Origin: a virus
Strand: one strand, 5' to 3'
IMG/VR virus record: IMGVR_UViG_3300030333_005945
Span: 1 to 37,644 of that record
DNA length: 37,644 nucleotides
Shown here in pieces: positions 1-8,054 of this stretch. The notes beneath the pieces are model-generated. The model was not told the origin of the DNA. It worked only from the letters and a program-made list of their open reading frames with translations, and did not search any database. Both the position numbers and the translations under genes were made by a program. Position 1 is the stretch's first letter. Every line of letters begins with the position of its first letter.

Positions 1-294
1 AACGCTCTTTGCGGCAGCGTGTGCGTGCCAGACTTTAAGTTTACAAAGCCCGTCTTTGCGGTGGAAGACAACGACATACCGTTTAACTTCTTAATTAAGA
101 ATCACATTAAAAAATACATAGGTAAAGAATGCGAAGCAATCAAAACTAAAAGTATTTACTATAAAGACAAGGAAGATTTCAAAGCTTATTTAACATTTAA
201 ATGCATCAATAACAGAACGACTTTGGATAAACCTAATCTAGATCATATGACCAGCAACGAATTCTGCTTGGAGGCTTACAATGACGCCGTTTAA
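1..294 (+). CDS. Unknown protein, 5' end cut by window edge
   Basis: The reading frame is open from the first base of the window to the TAA at 292-294, so the gene most likely begins to the left. The GTG at 19 could serve as a start but has no ribosome-binding site ahead of it. The visible part is about 97 residues, mixed charged and hydrophobic, with several Cys residues and no motif I recognise. Its last 14 bases overlap the start of the cupin gene at 281, which suggests translational coupling and a shared transcript with the replication genes downstream. No function is assigned. Confidence 0.6.
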   Translation, partial: NALCGSVCVPDFKFTKPVFAVEDNDIPFNFLIKNHIKKYIGKECEAIKTKSIYYKDKEDFKAYLTFKCINNRTTLDKPNLDHMTSNEFCLEAYNDAV

Positions 295-646
295 CCCAAA
301 AAAAGTAAATAAAGAATGGGGCCATGAAATATGGTTAGCCAACAACGAACAGGAAGACTATTGTGGTAAAATTCTCTTCATCGAAGAGGGTCACTCAACC
401 TCCATGCATTACCACGTAGACAAACACGAAACCTTTTACGTGTTAGAAGGAACGCTCAGGGTAGACATGTTGAGAGACAAAGAGAACCCAGAAGCCCACC
501 CCTTTACAATGACGGTTAAACAAGGCGAAAGCATGGAGATGGAGAGAGGTCAGGCTCACAAACTTATGGCAGTAGACAGGGATGTTACATTAATCGAGAT
601 CAGCAAATTCCACAGAGACGAAGACAGCCACAGACTTTATAAATAA
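281..646 (+). CDS. Small single-domain cupin protein
   Basis: This 121-residue protein is a single cupin barrel. Cupin motif 1 is visible at residues 37-57 (G37, H43-x-H45, E50, G57) and motif 2 has H93 in RGQAHKL. These four residues are the usual metal ligands. The WGHEIWL segment near residue 13 resembles small cupins related to the C-terminal domain of type II mannose-6-phosphate isomerases and other sugar isomerases. A role in sugar or sugar-phosphate metabolism would fit the glycosyltransferases 4 kb downstream, but the substrate cannot be read from sequence. The gene overlaps the preceding one by 14 bases and is 10 bases from the next. Confidence 0.85.
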   Translation: MTPFNPKKVNKEWGHEIWLANNEQEDYCGKILFIEEGHSTSMHYHVDKHETFYVLEGTLRVDMLRDKENPEAHPFTMTVKQGESMEMERGQAHKLMAVDRDVTLIEISKFHRDEDSHRLYK

Positions 647-656
647 TATAGACGCA

Positions 657-1136
657 ATGAATTTATCAAAAGACAAGCTAAAGAAAATCGCCAAAGAGCG
701 CGAAGACGTACATCAAAACCACGCGTCTAGCAGACCTTTAAGTAAAGACTATGAGTACATCGGTCTTGTGGGAGAATCTGAATTCGCCAATCAATTCAAC
801 TTCAAGCTTGACCAAGAATTACGCCCATCTGGCGACGGAGGCAGAGACTTTAATTCACCTTTAGGTTTAATAGATGTTAAGACTGCTAGAAAAGCTTTTA
901 ACCTAATCGTGGAAGAAGGAAAAGTAGATTCAGACATTTATGTTCTTGCTCAGTACCACGAAAAAACTGAGTCCGCCTCCTTACTGGGGTGGGCTTATAA
1001 AAAAGAAGTTTTAGAAGCACCAAGAAAAGACTTTGGCTACAAAATTATTAATCACTATATAAACAAACGAAACCTAAGAACGATTGACTCTTTAAAAAAA
1101 CTACTAGAAATCAAAGTGGACAATTTTCCTTTTTAA
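657..1136 (+). CDS. Putative PD-(D/E)xK-type nuclease
   Basis: The 159-residue protein has the layout of a small restriction-endonuclease-fold nuclease. There is an early acidic residue in GLVGESEFA (E40 or E42), then GDGGRDF (D60, D64), then a strand LIDVKT (D73-x-K75), which fits E...D...(D/E)xK spacing. A metal-dependent DNA nuclease is the family expectation. Its place directly before a proofreading-type exonuclease and a DNA polymerase suggests a role in phage DNA replication, repair or host DNA breakdown. No partner domain or DNA-binding motif is visible. The gene ends one base before the start codon of the next, so the two are probably translated together. Confidence 0.65.
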   Translation: MNLSKDKLKKIAKEREDVHQNHASSRPLSKDYEYIGLVGESEFANQFNFKLDQELRPSGDGGRDFNSPLGLIDVKTARKAFNLIVEEGKVDSDIYVLAQYHEKTESASLLGWAYKKEVLEAPRKDFGYKIINHYINKRNLRTIDSLKKLLEIKVDNFPF

Positions 1137-1137
1137 A

Positions 1138-1776
1138 ATGGACGAACATTTACTCAGATACGACAAAAAGAAGATTTACGTTTTCATCGACTGTGAAACG
1201 TTAAATCTTTGCCTCAATTACTGCCACAACCTACCTTGGCAGATTGCGATGATCAAAGCCAAAGGCGACGACAAGTTCGACGAGAAAGATTTTTTTATCA
1301 AGTGGGATACTAACCTAAAAATTAGCGATGACGCCGCACGTATCACCCGCTTTGACCAAAAAGTTATTGACCGTAAGGGAGTAGCTCCTGAAGAAATCTT
1401 TCCAACCATGAAAGACTGGTTGGATAACGCTGATTACATAGTCGGCCACAACATCCTTGGCTTCGACATATATCTTATCAAAGAGTATTACAAAATGATG
1501 GGCGAATCAGCAGATCACCTGTACGAAAAAATCATTGACACACATTCAGTAGCCAAGGGGTATAAACTTAGCTTGCCGTACAAGCAGGGGGGCTCCTTCC
1601 TAGAGTATCAGTACATGGCGGCTTTCAAGAAGAAGAAGGGCGTCAAGACAAGTCTCTCAGCCCTAGGAAAAGAGTTTGATATAGAACATGATTATGGTAA
1701 ATTACATAATGCGCTAGTAGATTTAGAGTTAAACTTAAAAGTCTGGAACAAGCTAAAGTGGAACGTAGAAGTATGA
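1138..1776 (+). CDS. DnaQ-like 3'-5' exonuclease (DEDDh family)
   Basis: The protein is 212 residues. The DEDDh exonuclease motifs are in order: Exo I FIDCET (D18, E20), Exo II HNILGFD (D110), and Exo III H190-NALVD195. These are the two-metal catalytic residues of the DNA polymerase III epsilon/RNase T class, which remove 3'-terminal nucleotides. The next gene is a polymerase III alpha homologue whose ATG overlaps this gene's TGA in an ATGA arrangement (1773-1776). That pairing makes a proofreading subunit the natural inference. No polymerase-binding C-terminal extension is obvious. Confidence 0.85.
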   Translation: MDEHLLRYDKKKIYVFIDCETLNLCLNYCHNLPWQIAMIKAKGDDKFDEKDFFIKWDTNLKISDDAARITRFDQKVIDRKGVAPEEIFPTMKDWLDNADYIVGHNILGFDIYLIKEYYKMMGESADHLYEKIIDTHSVAKGYKLSLPYKQGGSFLEYQYMAAFKKKKGVKTSLSALGKEFDIEHDYGKLHNALVDLELNLKVWNKLKWNVEV

Positions 1777-4322
1777 CATTCGATAAGCAATTCAAAAGTT
1801 ACGACCTAGATATTCATGGGGTTAGATTGCCTCAGTTCGATATTGAGAAAAGACACAAGCATCAAGCCTTGGTCAGTGAGGATTGTAGTAATTACGATTT
1901 TCTAAGACAACTGTGTTTAAATGGTTTTAAAGAACTAGGTGTCAGGAAAGGCTCCAAGAAGTATGAAAAATATGTAGAGCGAGCAAAATACGAGCTGGCG
2001 ACACTCAAGGACTTAGGGTTTATTGATTATACTCTTTTAGTGTGGGACGTTATCAACTACTGTAAAGAGAAAGATATTCCGACAGGTCTTGGTCGCGGTA
2101 GCGCCGCTGGTAGTCTAGTTCTGTTTCTTATTGGAGTAACAGGCATAGACCCTGTAGAGCATGACCTTTACTTCGAGAGGTTCGTTTCAAAGATTAGAGC
2201 TAAGAAGAAAGTCGTTGACGGCGTCACGTACTTGGATGGCTCACTCATGTGTGATGTAGACTTGGACATTTGCTACTATAGACGAGGGGATGTAATCAAG
2301 TATCTGGAGGAAAAGTTCGTAGGTAAAACAGCGAAGATTTTGACGCTTAACACTTTGAGTGGAAAGCTCCTAATGAAAGAGTGTGGCAAGATCGTGTCTG
2401 CAAAAAACGAAACAGAGATGAATCAAGTGTCAGGATTTATCCCTAAAGTATTTGGTCAGGTGGCCGACATCGAAGATGCATACGAAGAAGAAGAAAAATT
2501 TAAAGAGTGGTGCGACGAAAACAGAGAGGCTTACGAAGTAGCTCTAAAGCTTAGAGGCTTGGTAAAAAACAAAGGTGTTCACCCCTCCGCAATCTCTTTA
2601 TCTTACGAAAAGATGATAGACTCTTGTCCAGCGGAGCTAACCTCAGCCAAGGACGCTGCGGTTGCTTCGTATGACATGAATTGGATTTCTATATTTAACG
2701 TCAAGCTCGATCTTCTGGGGCTTAGAAGCGTTTCCGTGGTGGATGACGTATGTAAGCAGGTGGGCATTAAAGTTACAGACATAGATTTAAACGACAAGTT
2801 TATTTACAGAAGTCTTCAAGACCTCAAAACTCCACACGGCTGCTTCCAGATTGAGGCAGACACTAACTATAAGGTTTGCCAGAAGGTAATGCCTAAGAGT
2901 CTAGAGGAATTGAGTGCCGTGCTGGCACTGGCACGTCCGGGCGCGATGGCGTTCGTAGATCAGTACGCGAGTTACGCGAACAACGACGTCTACGAACCCA
3001 TCCATCCGTTTTTTGATGACATCCTAAAAGAAACAGGAGGAGTAGCTCTGTACCAAGAGCAGCTAATGAAAATGGCGAACAAGATTGGCTTCACCCTTGA
3101 TGAAGCGGAAATCTTACGTCGTATTGTTGGTAAGAAAAAGCGGTCTGAAGTTACGAAGTGGAAGAAGAAGATTAAAGACAAGATCAAAGAGAAGGGTCTC
3201 GACCCTGAGATCGGTGACATTCTTTGGCAGATTCTAGAGGACTCCGCTAACTACTCGTTTAATAAATCACATAGCGTTAGTTATGCCGCCTTGGCTGCGT
3301 CTACCGTTTACCTAAAGTTTAAACACCCAAAAGAGTTCTTCCTGTCATTACTAAAGATGACCAGACACGAGCCTGATCCCATTGCTGAAATCTCTAAGAT
3401 TCACAAAGAGATGGACCTGTTCGACATCAAGCTCTTGCCACCGCATCTCACCAAGTCTGAAATGGATTTTACAATCGAAGGTAACGATATTAGATTCGGC
3501 TTGCTTTCTATCAAAGGCATATCTGAAAAGTCCATTGAAAAGATCAACAACTTCAAAGATATATATGCTAACAAATTCGAAATATTTAAAGCAGCAGAAG
3601 AAGCCAAGCTTAACATCGGTGTTCTGTCCGCGCTTATACAGGCAGGAGCGTTAGAAAACGGAGTGCAACAAAGCAGAAGTAAGGTCGTACTTGAGGCGCA
3701 GCTTTGGAACCTGCTGACAGCAAGAGAGAAAAAGTACGCAATGCATCTTGGTGAGCAGATGAAATACGATTTAGTAGAAGTATTAAAATTTCTAACCAGA
3801 TTCAAAGACGAGAAAAACAAGGTAGTGATTAAAGAGTCAAGGTATGAAACAATCAAAAAGAAATACAAGCCATATTTAAACATATATATGCTTAATTCTA
3901 AATCCGAAAGCTTTGCTAATTGGTACTACGAAAAGATGCTCTTGGGATACACTTACAACAAAACACTCATAGATATCTTCTCTGAAAAACGTAGAGACCT
4001 ACAAGGTATAAGAGAGATCGTAGAGCTGCCAGAACGCGTCAATACGGCCTTTATAGGGCGCGTAGAGGACGTTTGGAAGGGGAAGTCCCGCGCTGGCAAC
4101 AAGTACCTTAAGATCGAAGTCTCGGACGAAACAGGCACTATACAGGCCCTTATATTTAACGACAACATAGACAAATGTGAGAGTATGAATAACGGCCTAC
4201 CAGAGAAGAAGAACATTGTAATTGTAAAAGGTCGAAAGACGGATGGTGATGCGGTTTTCGCCAATTTAATAGGGGTGCAGGATCAGAAGGTATACACTAA
4301 ATTATCCGAGCTTAAAGCTTGA
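1773..4322 (+). CDS. dnaE-like: DNA polymerase III alpha subunit (DnaE-like), lacking PHP domain
   Basis: This replicative polymerase of the bacterial C family has 849 residues from the ATG at 1773. I prefer that start because it forms an ATGA overlap with the exonuclease stop; a GTG at 1758 is possible. Palm motifs are clear: GRGSAAGS at residues 107-114, the catalytic pair D161 and D163 in MCDVDLD, and the third aspartate D313 in KLDLLGLRS. Fingers motifs include YQEQLMKMA, a GKKKR segment and FNKSHSVSYA. A helix-hairpin-helix-like segment and a C-terminal OB-type domain (about residues 745-790) follow. E. coli DnaE is about 1160 residues; the N-terminal PHP domain of roughly 270 residues is absent, since the protein enters the palm by residue 107. 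Proofreading is probably supplied by the adjacent exonuclease. Confidence 0.93.
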   Translation: MTFDKQFKSYDLDIHGVRLPQFDIEKRHKHQALVSEDCSNYDFLRQLCLNGFKELGVRKGSKKYEKYVERAKYELATLKDLGFIDYTLLVWDVINYCKEKDIPTGLGRGSAAGSLVLFLIGVTGIDPVEHDLYFERFVSKIRAKKKVVDGVTYLDGSLMCDVDLDICYYRRGDVIKYLEEKFVGKTAKILTLNTLSGKLLMKECGKIVSAKNETEMNQVSGFIPKVFGQVADIEDAYEEEEKFKEWCDENREAYEVALKLRGLVKNKGVHPSAISLSYEKMIDSCPAELTSAKDAAVASYDMNWISIFNVKLDLLGLRSVSVVDDVCKQVGIKVTDIDLNDKFIYRSLQDLKTPHGCFQIEADTNYKVCQKVMPKSLEELSAVLALARPGAMAFVDQYASYANNDVYEPIHPFFDDILKETGGVALYQEQLMKMANKIGFTLDEAEILRRIVGKKKRSEVTKWKKKIKDKIKEKGLDPEIGDILWQILEDSANYSFNKSHSVSYAALAASTVYLKFKHPKEFFLSLLKMTRHEPDPIAEISKIHKEMDLFDIKLLPPHLTKSEMDFTIEGNDIRFGLLSIKGISEKSIEKINNFKDIYANKFEIFKAAEEAKLNIGVLSALIQAGALENGVQQSRSKVVLEAQLWNLLTAREKKYAMHLGEQMKYDLVEVLKFLTRFKDEKNKVVIKESRYETIKKKYKPYLNIYMLNSKSESFANWYYEKMLLGYTYNKTLIDIFSEKRRDLQGIREIVELPERVNTAFIGRVEDVWKGKSRAGNKYLKIEVSDETGTIQALIFNDNIDKCESMNNGLPEKKNIVIVKGRKTDGDAVFANLIGVQDQKVYTKLSELKA

Positions 4323-4347
4323 CTTATCAACAAGAAAGGAGTATAGT
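4319..4347 (+). promoter_or_regulatory. Sigma70-type promoter for the SSB-like gene
   Basis: The -35 element TTGACT (4319-4324), a 17-base spacer and the -10 element TATAGT (4342-4347) match the bacterial housekeeping consensus closely. The ATG at 4354 is 6 bases after the -10, so transcription would begin at or within a base of the start codon. An AAAGGAG sequence at 4335-4341 lies inside the spacer, 12 bases before the ATG, and could only serve read-through mRNA from upstream. The promoter overlaps the end of the polymerase gene. Inferred from sequence only. Confidence 0.6.
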
Positions 4348-4353
4348 ATATAA

Positions 4354-4893
4354 ATGGTACAATTCTACAAACCGAACGCGAAGATGACAGGATGCGCCTG
4401 TCAATTCTATCTAAATCATAACGATGGCTCGTTCTTTACAACGCTTATCAAACAGGCGTCTTGGGATGCCAATAAAAAAACGGGATCGTTTCAAGCCAAC
4501 AAAGATAACCCAGCAAAAAATGTAATCATTAAATTAAATCAAGCCGAAGTAGCTGGCTTTATCGACGCTCTAGAAAGAAGCGTTGAATTTAAGGGGTATC
4601 ATAGTAGCAGCCAGCAAGTAGTACAGTTTTCTTTTGGCCCATATCTTAGAGAGGGAAAGCAAGTAGGATTTTCTTACTCTGTAACCAAGCAAGGCAAGGA
4701 AGACACCACGCAAAAGGCGTCGTTTTTAATGGGTCTATACTTTAACGAGGCGGTCTTACTGAGAACGCACTTGGAATTCCTTCTTAACAAAAGCTACGAA
4801 ATCCAAGAGCAAAAAGTATTAGAATCAACAAACAAAGGCAGGTATAATAAATCAGAGACTCCACCTCAAGAAGATGAGGAAGACATCTGGTAA
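4354..4893 (+). CDS. Putative single-stranded DNA-binding protein with acidic tail
   Basis: The 179-residue protein has a beta-rich body with aromatic and basic residues and a short hydrophilic linker (about 150-168). It ends in an acidic tail with a terminal aromatic residue, PPQEDEEDIW. Acidic tails that end in an aromatic residue are typical of SSB-class proteins (bacterial SSB, T7 gp2.5) and recruit replication partners. Its position between the polymerase and other replication genes supports the call, but I cannot match the core to a named OB-fold family. It has its own promoter (4319-4347). The stop codon directly abuts the ATG of the glycosyltransferase gene, suggesting one transcript. 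Confidence 0.5.
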   Translation: MVQFYKPNAKMTGCACQFYLNHNDGSFFTTLIKQASWDANKKTGSFQANKDNPAKNVIIKLNQAEVAGFIDALERSVEFKGYHSSSQQVVQFSFGPYLREGKQVGFSYSVTKQGKEDTTQKASFLMGLYFNEAVLLRTHLEFLLNKSYEIQEQKVLESTNKGRYNKSETPPQEDEEDIW

Positions 4894-6837
4894 ATGAAAA
4901 AGAAAAAAATTGTATTTCAGAGTGATTATTCACTTGCGAAAACGGGCTTTGGTAGAAATGCTAAAGCCATTTTAACGTATTTATATAAAACTGGAAAATA
5001 CGATTTGGTTCATTACTGCTGCGGGGCTAGTTGGTCAGCAGAATTTTTAGGTAAAACGCCGTGGAAATCAGTGGGTACATTACCTGATGATGAGGTCGAA
5101 TTGCAGCACATAAACAAAGACCCAAACCTAGCTAGGTTGGCTGGGTATGGAGCGCATTTTATAGATCGAATAATCAAGCAAGAAGAGCCTGACGTATATA
5201 TAGCAGCCCAAGATATCTGGGGCGTAGACTTTGCGATAGAAAAACCTTGGTTTAGCAAAATAAACTCAGTAATCTGGACAACGCTAGACTCTTTACCTAT
5301 ACTTCCATCAGCGGTAGAAAAAGCTAATAAGGTTAAAAACTATTGGATTTGGAGCAGCTTCGCAACGAACGCCCTACATGAGTTGGGTCATAAACACGTT
5401 ACTACAACTCACGGAGCGTTAGATACAGAAGTCTTTCGTAAACTAGAAGATAGTAAAAGATTGCAGTTGCGGAAGCAAAATAAAATTGATAAAGACGATT
5501 TTGTCATAGGGTTTGTTTTTAGAAATCAATTACGCAAAAGTGTACCAAATCTTTTGGATGGTTTTAAAAAATTCAAAGACAATAACCCTTCAGCGAAAAA
5601 CGCCAAGCTGCTACTACACACCAGCTTTGACGAAACTTGGGATATCCCAGCGCTCGCTAAGGAAAAAAATATAAGCTCTAAAGATATACTATCAACATAC
5701 GTATGTAAAAATTGCCACAAGTATAGCGTTAAAGAGTACGCTGGCGAAAACCTTAACTGCTCGCACTGTATGACTTCAAAATCAGTAGTAACAGTTAACC
5801 CTGTAAACGGAGTTACAGAAGAAGAGCTTAACGAAATATATAATTTAATGGATGTATATTGTCATCCGTTTACATCTGGTGGCCAAGAGTTTCCGATCCA
5901 AGAGGCAAAGCTAACAGAACTCATCACCTTGGTGACTAATTATAGCTGTGGAGAAGAAATGTGCCAAGAAGGTGCCGAGTCCTTACCTTTGGAATGGTCA
6001 GAGTACAGAGAAACGGGAACACAATTTATCAAGGCCTCCACCGACCCAGTATCTATAGCTAATCAGTTAGAAAAAGTTTTCAAAATGCCTCGAAAAGAAA
6101 GAGCAAAGATTGGTAAAAGGTCTAGGCAGTGGGCGAAGGAAAACTTCTCTATAGAAGCCGTGGGGAAACAAATAGAAGCCTTCTTAGATTCTTGTCCAGA
6201 AGTAGATTTTGATTTTTCAACAGTTGGTGAAATAGAAGAGAAAGAGCCGTTTGTAGAAGTCCCAGAGATTAAAGAAGATAAAGACTGGGTTCTGTTTATA
6301 TATCATAACATATTGAAAATGCGTCAAGTCGATGAGCACAACAACGGCTTTAAATATTGGATGCAAGAGTTAGCTGACGGCACAAGCAGAAGAGAAATAG
6401 AAAAGTATTTCAGAACGGTAGCACAAAAAGAAAACCAAAAAGATAAGTGGAACTACCTAATGGGCGTCGATGGTTTTACGGAGCTTTTAGACGAAGACGA
6501 CGAAGGTAAAAGGCTGCTTTATATAATGCCAGAAAGCATAGGGGATATTTTTCTTTCAACAGCTTTATTTAGGTCTATAAAAGAAACCTATCCAGACTAT
6601 AATCTTTACGTCGCTACAAAACCGCATTTCGCTGAGGTTCTAGACGCCGCCCCGTATGTCCATAAAGTAATCCCTTATCTTCCACAGATGGAAAGCTTTA
6701 CCTTTTTGGAGGGAGCAGGAACACACAAGGGATATTTCGAAATAGCATTCATGCCTTTTGTAAATAGCCAAAGGATTATTACTTACCCACACAACGGCAA
6801 AGATAAAATTGCCTTTAAAGATTATAAATATGAATAA
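4894..6837 (+). CDS. Multidomain glycosyltransferase: GT4-like, DUF4214-like, N-half of GT9-like
   Basis: The 647-residue protein has three parts. Residues 1-435 form a GT-B (GT4-like) transferase: an N-terminal Rossmann half beginning IVFQSDYSLAKTGFGR and a C-terminal half with the donor-site motif SGGQEFPIQEA (residues 328-338). A CxxC...CxxC zinc-ribbon-like insert (C271, C274, C289, C292) interrupts the second half. Residues 465-510 resemble DUF4214 (Y-x-x-I-L, GFKYWMQELADG, then EKYF). Residues 540-647 match the start of a GT9 heptosyltransferase-like domain (MPESIGDIFLSTALFRSIK) but stop before the donor-binding half, which begins in the next gene. It probably transfers sugar to a phage or host surface component, or to DNA; the acceptor is unknown. 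Confidence 0.75.
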   Translation: MKKKKIVFQSDYSLAKTGFGRNAKAILTYLYKTGKYDLVHYCCGASWSAEFLGKTPWKSVGTLPDDEVELQHINKDPNLARLAGYGAHFIDRIIKQEEPDVYIAAQDIWGVDFAIEKPWFSKINSVIWTTLDSLPILPSAVEKANKVKNYWIWSSFATNALHELGHKHVTTTHGALDTEVFRKLEDSKRLQLRKQNKIDKDDFVIGFVFRNQLRKSVPNLLDGFKKFKDNNPSAKNAKLLLHTSFDETWDIPALAKEKNISSKDILSTYVCKNCHKYSVKEYAGENLNCSHCMTSKSVVTVNPVNGVTEEELNEIYNLMDVYCHPFTSGGQEFPIQEAKLTELITLVTNYSCGEEMCQEGAESLPLEWSEYRETGTQFIKASTDPVSIANQLEKVFKMPRKERAKIGKRSRQWAKENFSIEAVGKQIEAFLDSCPEVDFDFSTVGEIEEKEPFVEVPEIKEDKDWVLFIYHNILKMRQVDEHNNGFKYWMQELADGTSRREIEKYFRTVAQKENQKDKWNYLMGVDGFTELLDEDDEGKRLLYIMPESIGDIFLSTALFRSIKETYPDYNLYVATKPHFAEVLDAAPYVHKVIPYLPQMESFTFLEGAGTHKGYFEIAFMPFVNSQRIITYPHNGKDKIAFKDYKYE

Positions 6838-6842
6838 TTAAA

Positions 6843-8027
6843 ATGCACTTACTAGATACATACGCTTTACATTGCGGCTTAAAAGTTGACAAGCCTTACA
6901 TATACACGCTCTATTACCCACTAGGAGTAGATAGGTATATTACTTTTCAACCGTTTAGCAACTTTGCGGAAAAGCAGTACGATTTTTGGAATGAGGTTAT
7001 AGATTATTTAAGCCCAATACTAAAAGATCAAGGGATCAGAATAGCTCAGATAGGAGCAAAAGACGACACCCCAATGAAAGAATGTATATGGACCCAAGGA
7101 ACAACTAAAATAAGTCAAGCAGCTTACCTTATCAAAAATGGAATGCTCCACTTAGGGGTAGACAGCTTCGGAGCGCACGTAGCCTCTGGGTTTAATAAAA
7201 AAATTGTAGCACTGTACTCAACTAACTGGGCCAACAACTGTAAGCCTTATTGGAGTGACCCAAAAGACGTAAGACTTTTCGAGCCAGACAGAAGCGTAAG
7301 CAAACCAACCTTTAACCACGAAGAAGGGCCAGACAAATCAATCAATAAAATAAAGCCTGAAGACATAGCTAATAGTGTTTTGGACTTACTAGGTTCGAAA
7401 GCAAAGGTAAAAAAAGAAACGGTATTCTTTGGGGATGATTACAATAAGATGAAAATGAATATCGTTCCTTCTTCGGCGTCGCTAGCCTTGATGGAATTCG
7501 GTCACCTAATCGTTAGGATGGATTTGCATTTTGATGAAGAAGTCTTAGAATTTTTAATCCAAAATTACCCTTCGGTTTCAATAATAACTAAAAAGCCTAT
7601 CGACACAAAGCTTTTAAAACACTACAAGAATAAAATCCAAGATATAGTATACTGGGTCAATGAAGATAACGATATCGAATTTGTCAAGGGTATTCACGGT
7701 CTAGGCATAAATTATATTTTACTTACCAGTTTAACGGGCGACAAATTTAGTGATCTAAAATTTAAGTATTTAGATTATAACTTTATCTTCCAAAGAATTG
7801 CAAACAAAAAGAAGAGAAAAGAAATTTTAAAACTAGGGCGTAAAAATCTTCAATTCAGAACGCGTCAAAAAATAGTCAAAGATGGAAAAGTATACAATGG
7901 AGTAGCAGCCCTCAAAAAAGGAGTGGAAGAGAATGGGTTAGTGCAGGAGTCTTTTGTAGATTTGATAGATACTGAAGATTTCTGGGTAGATTTGGAGGAC
8001 GCCTACATAGTCAAAAAGCTTGACTAA
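6843..8027 (+). CDS. GT9-like glycosyltransferase C-terminal half plus unknown domain
   Basis: The protein is 394 residues. Its first residues (HLLDTYALHCGL) align with the H-x-x-D-x-Y-x-x-x-x-G-L segment normally found in the middle of GT9 heptosyltransferase-like proteins. Residues 104-126 carry the donor-site signature (LGVDSFGAHVASGF, D107, H112). The missing N-terminal half is at the end of the preceding gene. Residues about 190-394 form a separate alpha/beta region that I do not recognise. There are only 5 bases between the genes and no clear Shine-Dalgarno sequence, so reinitiation after the upstream stop is likely. This may be a natural split, or a frameshift in the phage or assembly. 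Confidence 0.7.
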   Translation: MHLLDTYALHCGLKVDKPYIYTLYYPLGVDRYITFQPFSNFAEKQYDFWNEVIDYLSPILKDQGIRIAQIGAKDDTPMKECIWTQGTTKISQAAYLIKNGMLHLGVDSFGAHVASGFNKKIVALYSTNWANNCKPYWSDPKDVRLFEPDRSVSKPTFNHEEGPDKSINKIKPEDIANSVLDLLGSKAKVKKETVFFGDDYNKMKMNIVPSSASLALMEFGHLIVRMDLHFDEEVLEFLIQNYPSVSIITKKPIDTKLLKHYKNKIQDIVYWVNEDNDIEFVKGIHGLGINYILLTSLTGDKFSDLKFKYLDYNFIFQRIANKKKRKEILKLGRKNLQFRTRQKIVKDGKVYNGVAALKKGVEENGLVQESFVDLIDTEDFWVDLEDAYIVKKLD

Positions 8028-8048
8028 CGCTTAAGGGTATGCTATATT
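8020..8048 (+). promoter_or_regulatory. Sigma70-type promoter for the gene at 8055
   Basis: TTGACT (8020-8025), a 17-base spacer and TATATT (8043-8048), with TG at 8040-8041 giving an extended -10. The ATG at 8055 follows 6 bases after the -10, so the mRNA should start at the start codon. The architecture and upstream sequence (AAGCTTGACT) repeat those of the promoter at 4319. The element overlaps the stop of the previous gene. Confidence 0.62.
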
Positions 8049-8054
8049 TAAGAT

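Noticed and set aside
3401-3883. 160-codon open frame on the minus strand inside the polymerase gene
   Set aside because: It is antisense to conserved polymerase coding sequence, with Ser/Leu-rich composition and no domain, so it is a shadow.
6822-6845. Programmed -1 frameshift joining the two GT9 halves
   Set aside because: The downstream frame has its own TGA at 6831-6833, so slippage would have to occur within the 4 bases before the upstream TAA. There is no slippery heptamer or obvious stem-loop.
6886-6915. TTGACA followed by TCTATT inside the second glycosyltransferase gene
   Set aside because: The -10 is weak, the spacer is 18 bases, and there is no gene start downstream for more than 1 kb, so chance is the simpler explanation.
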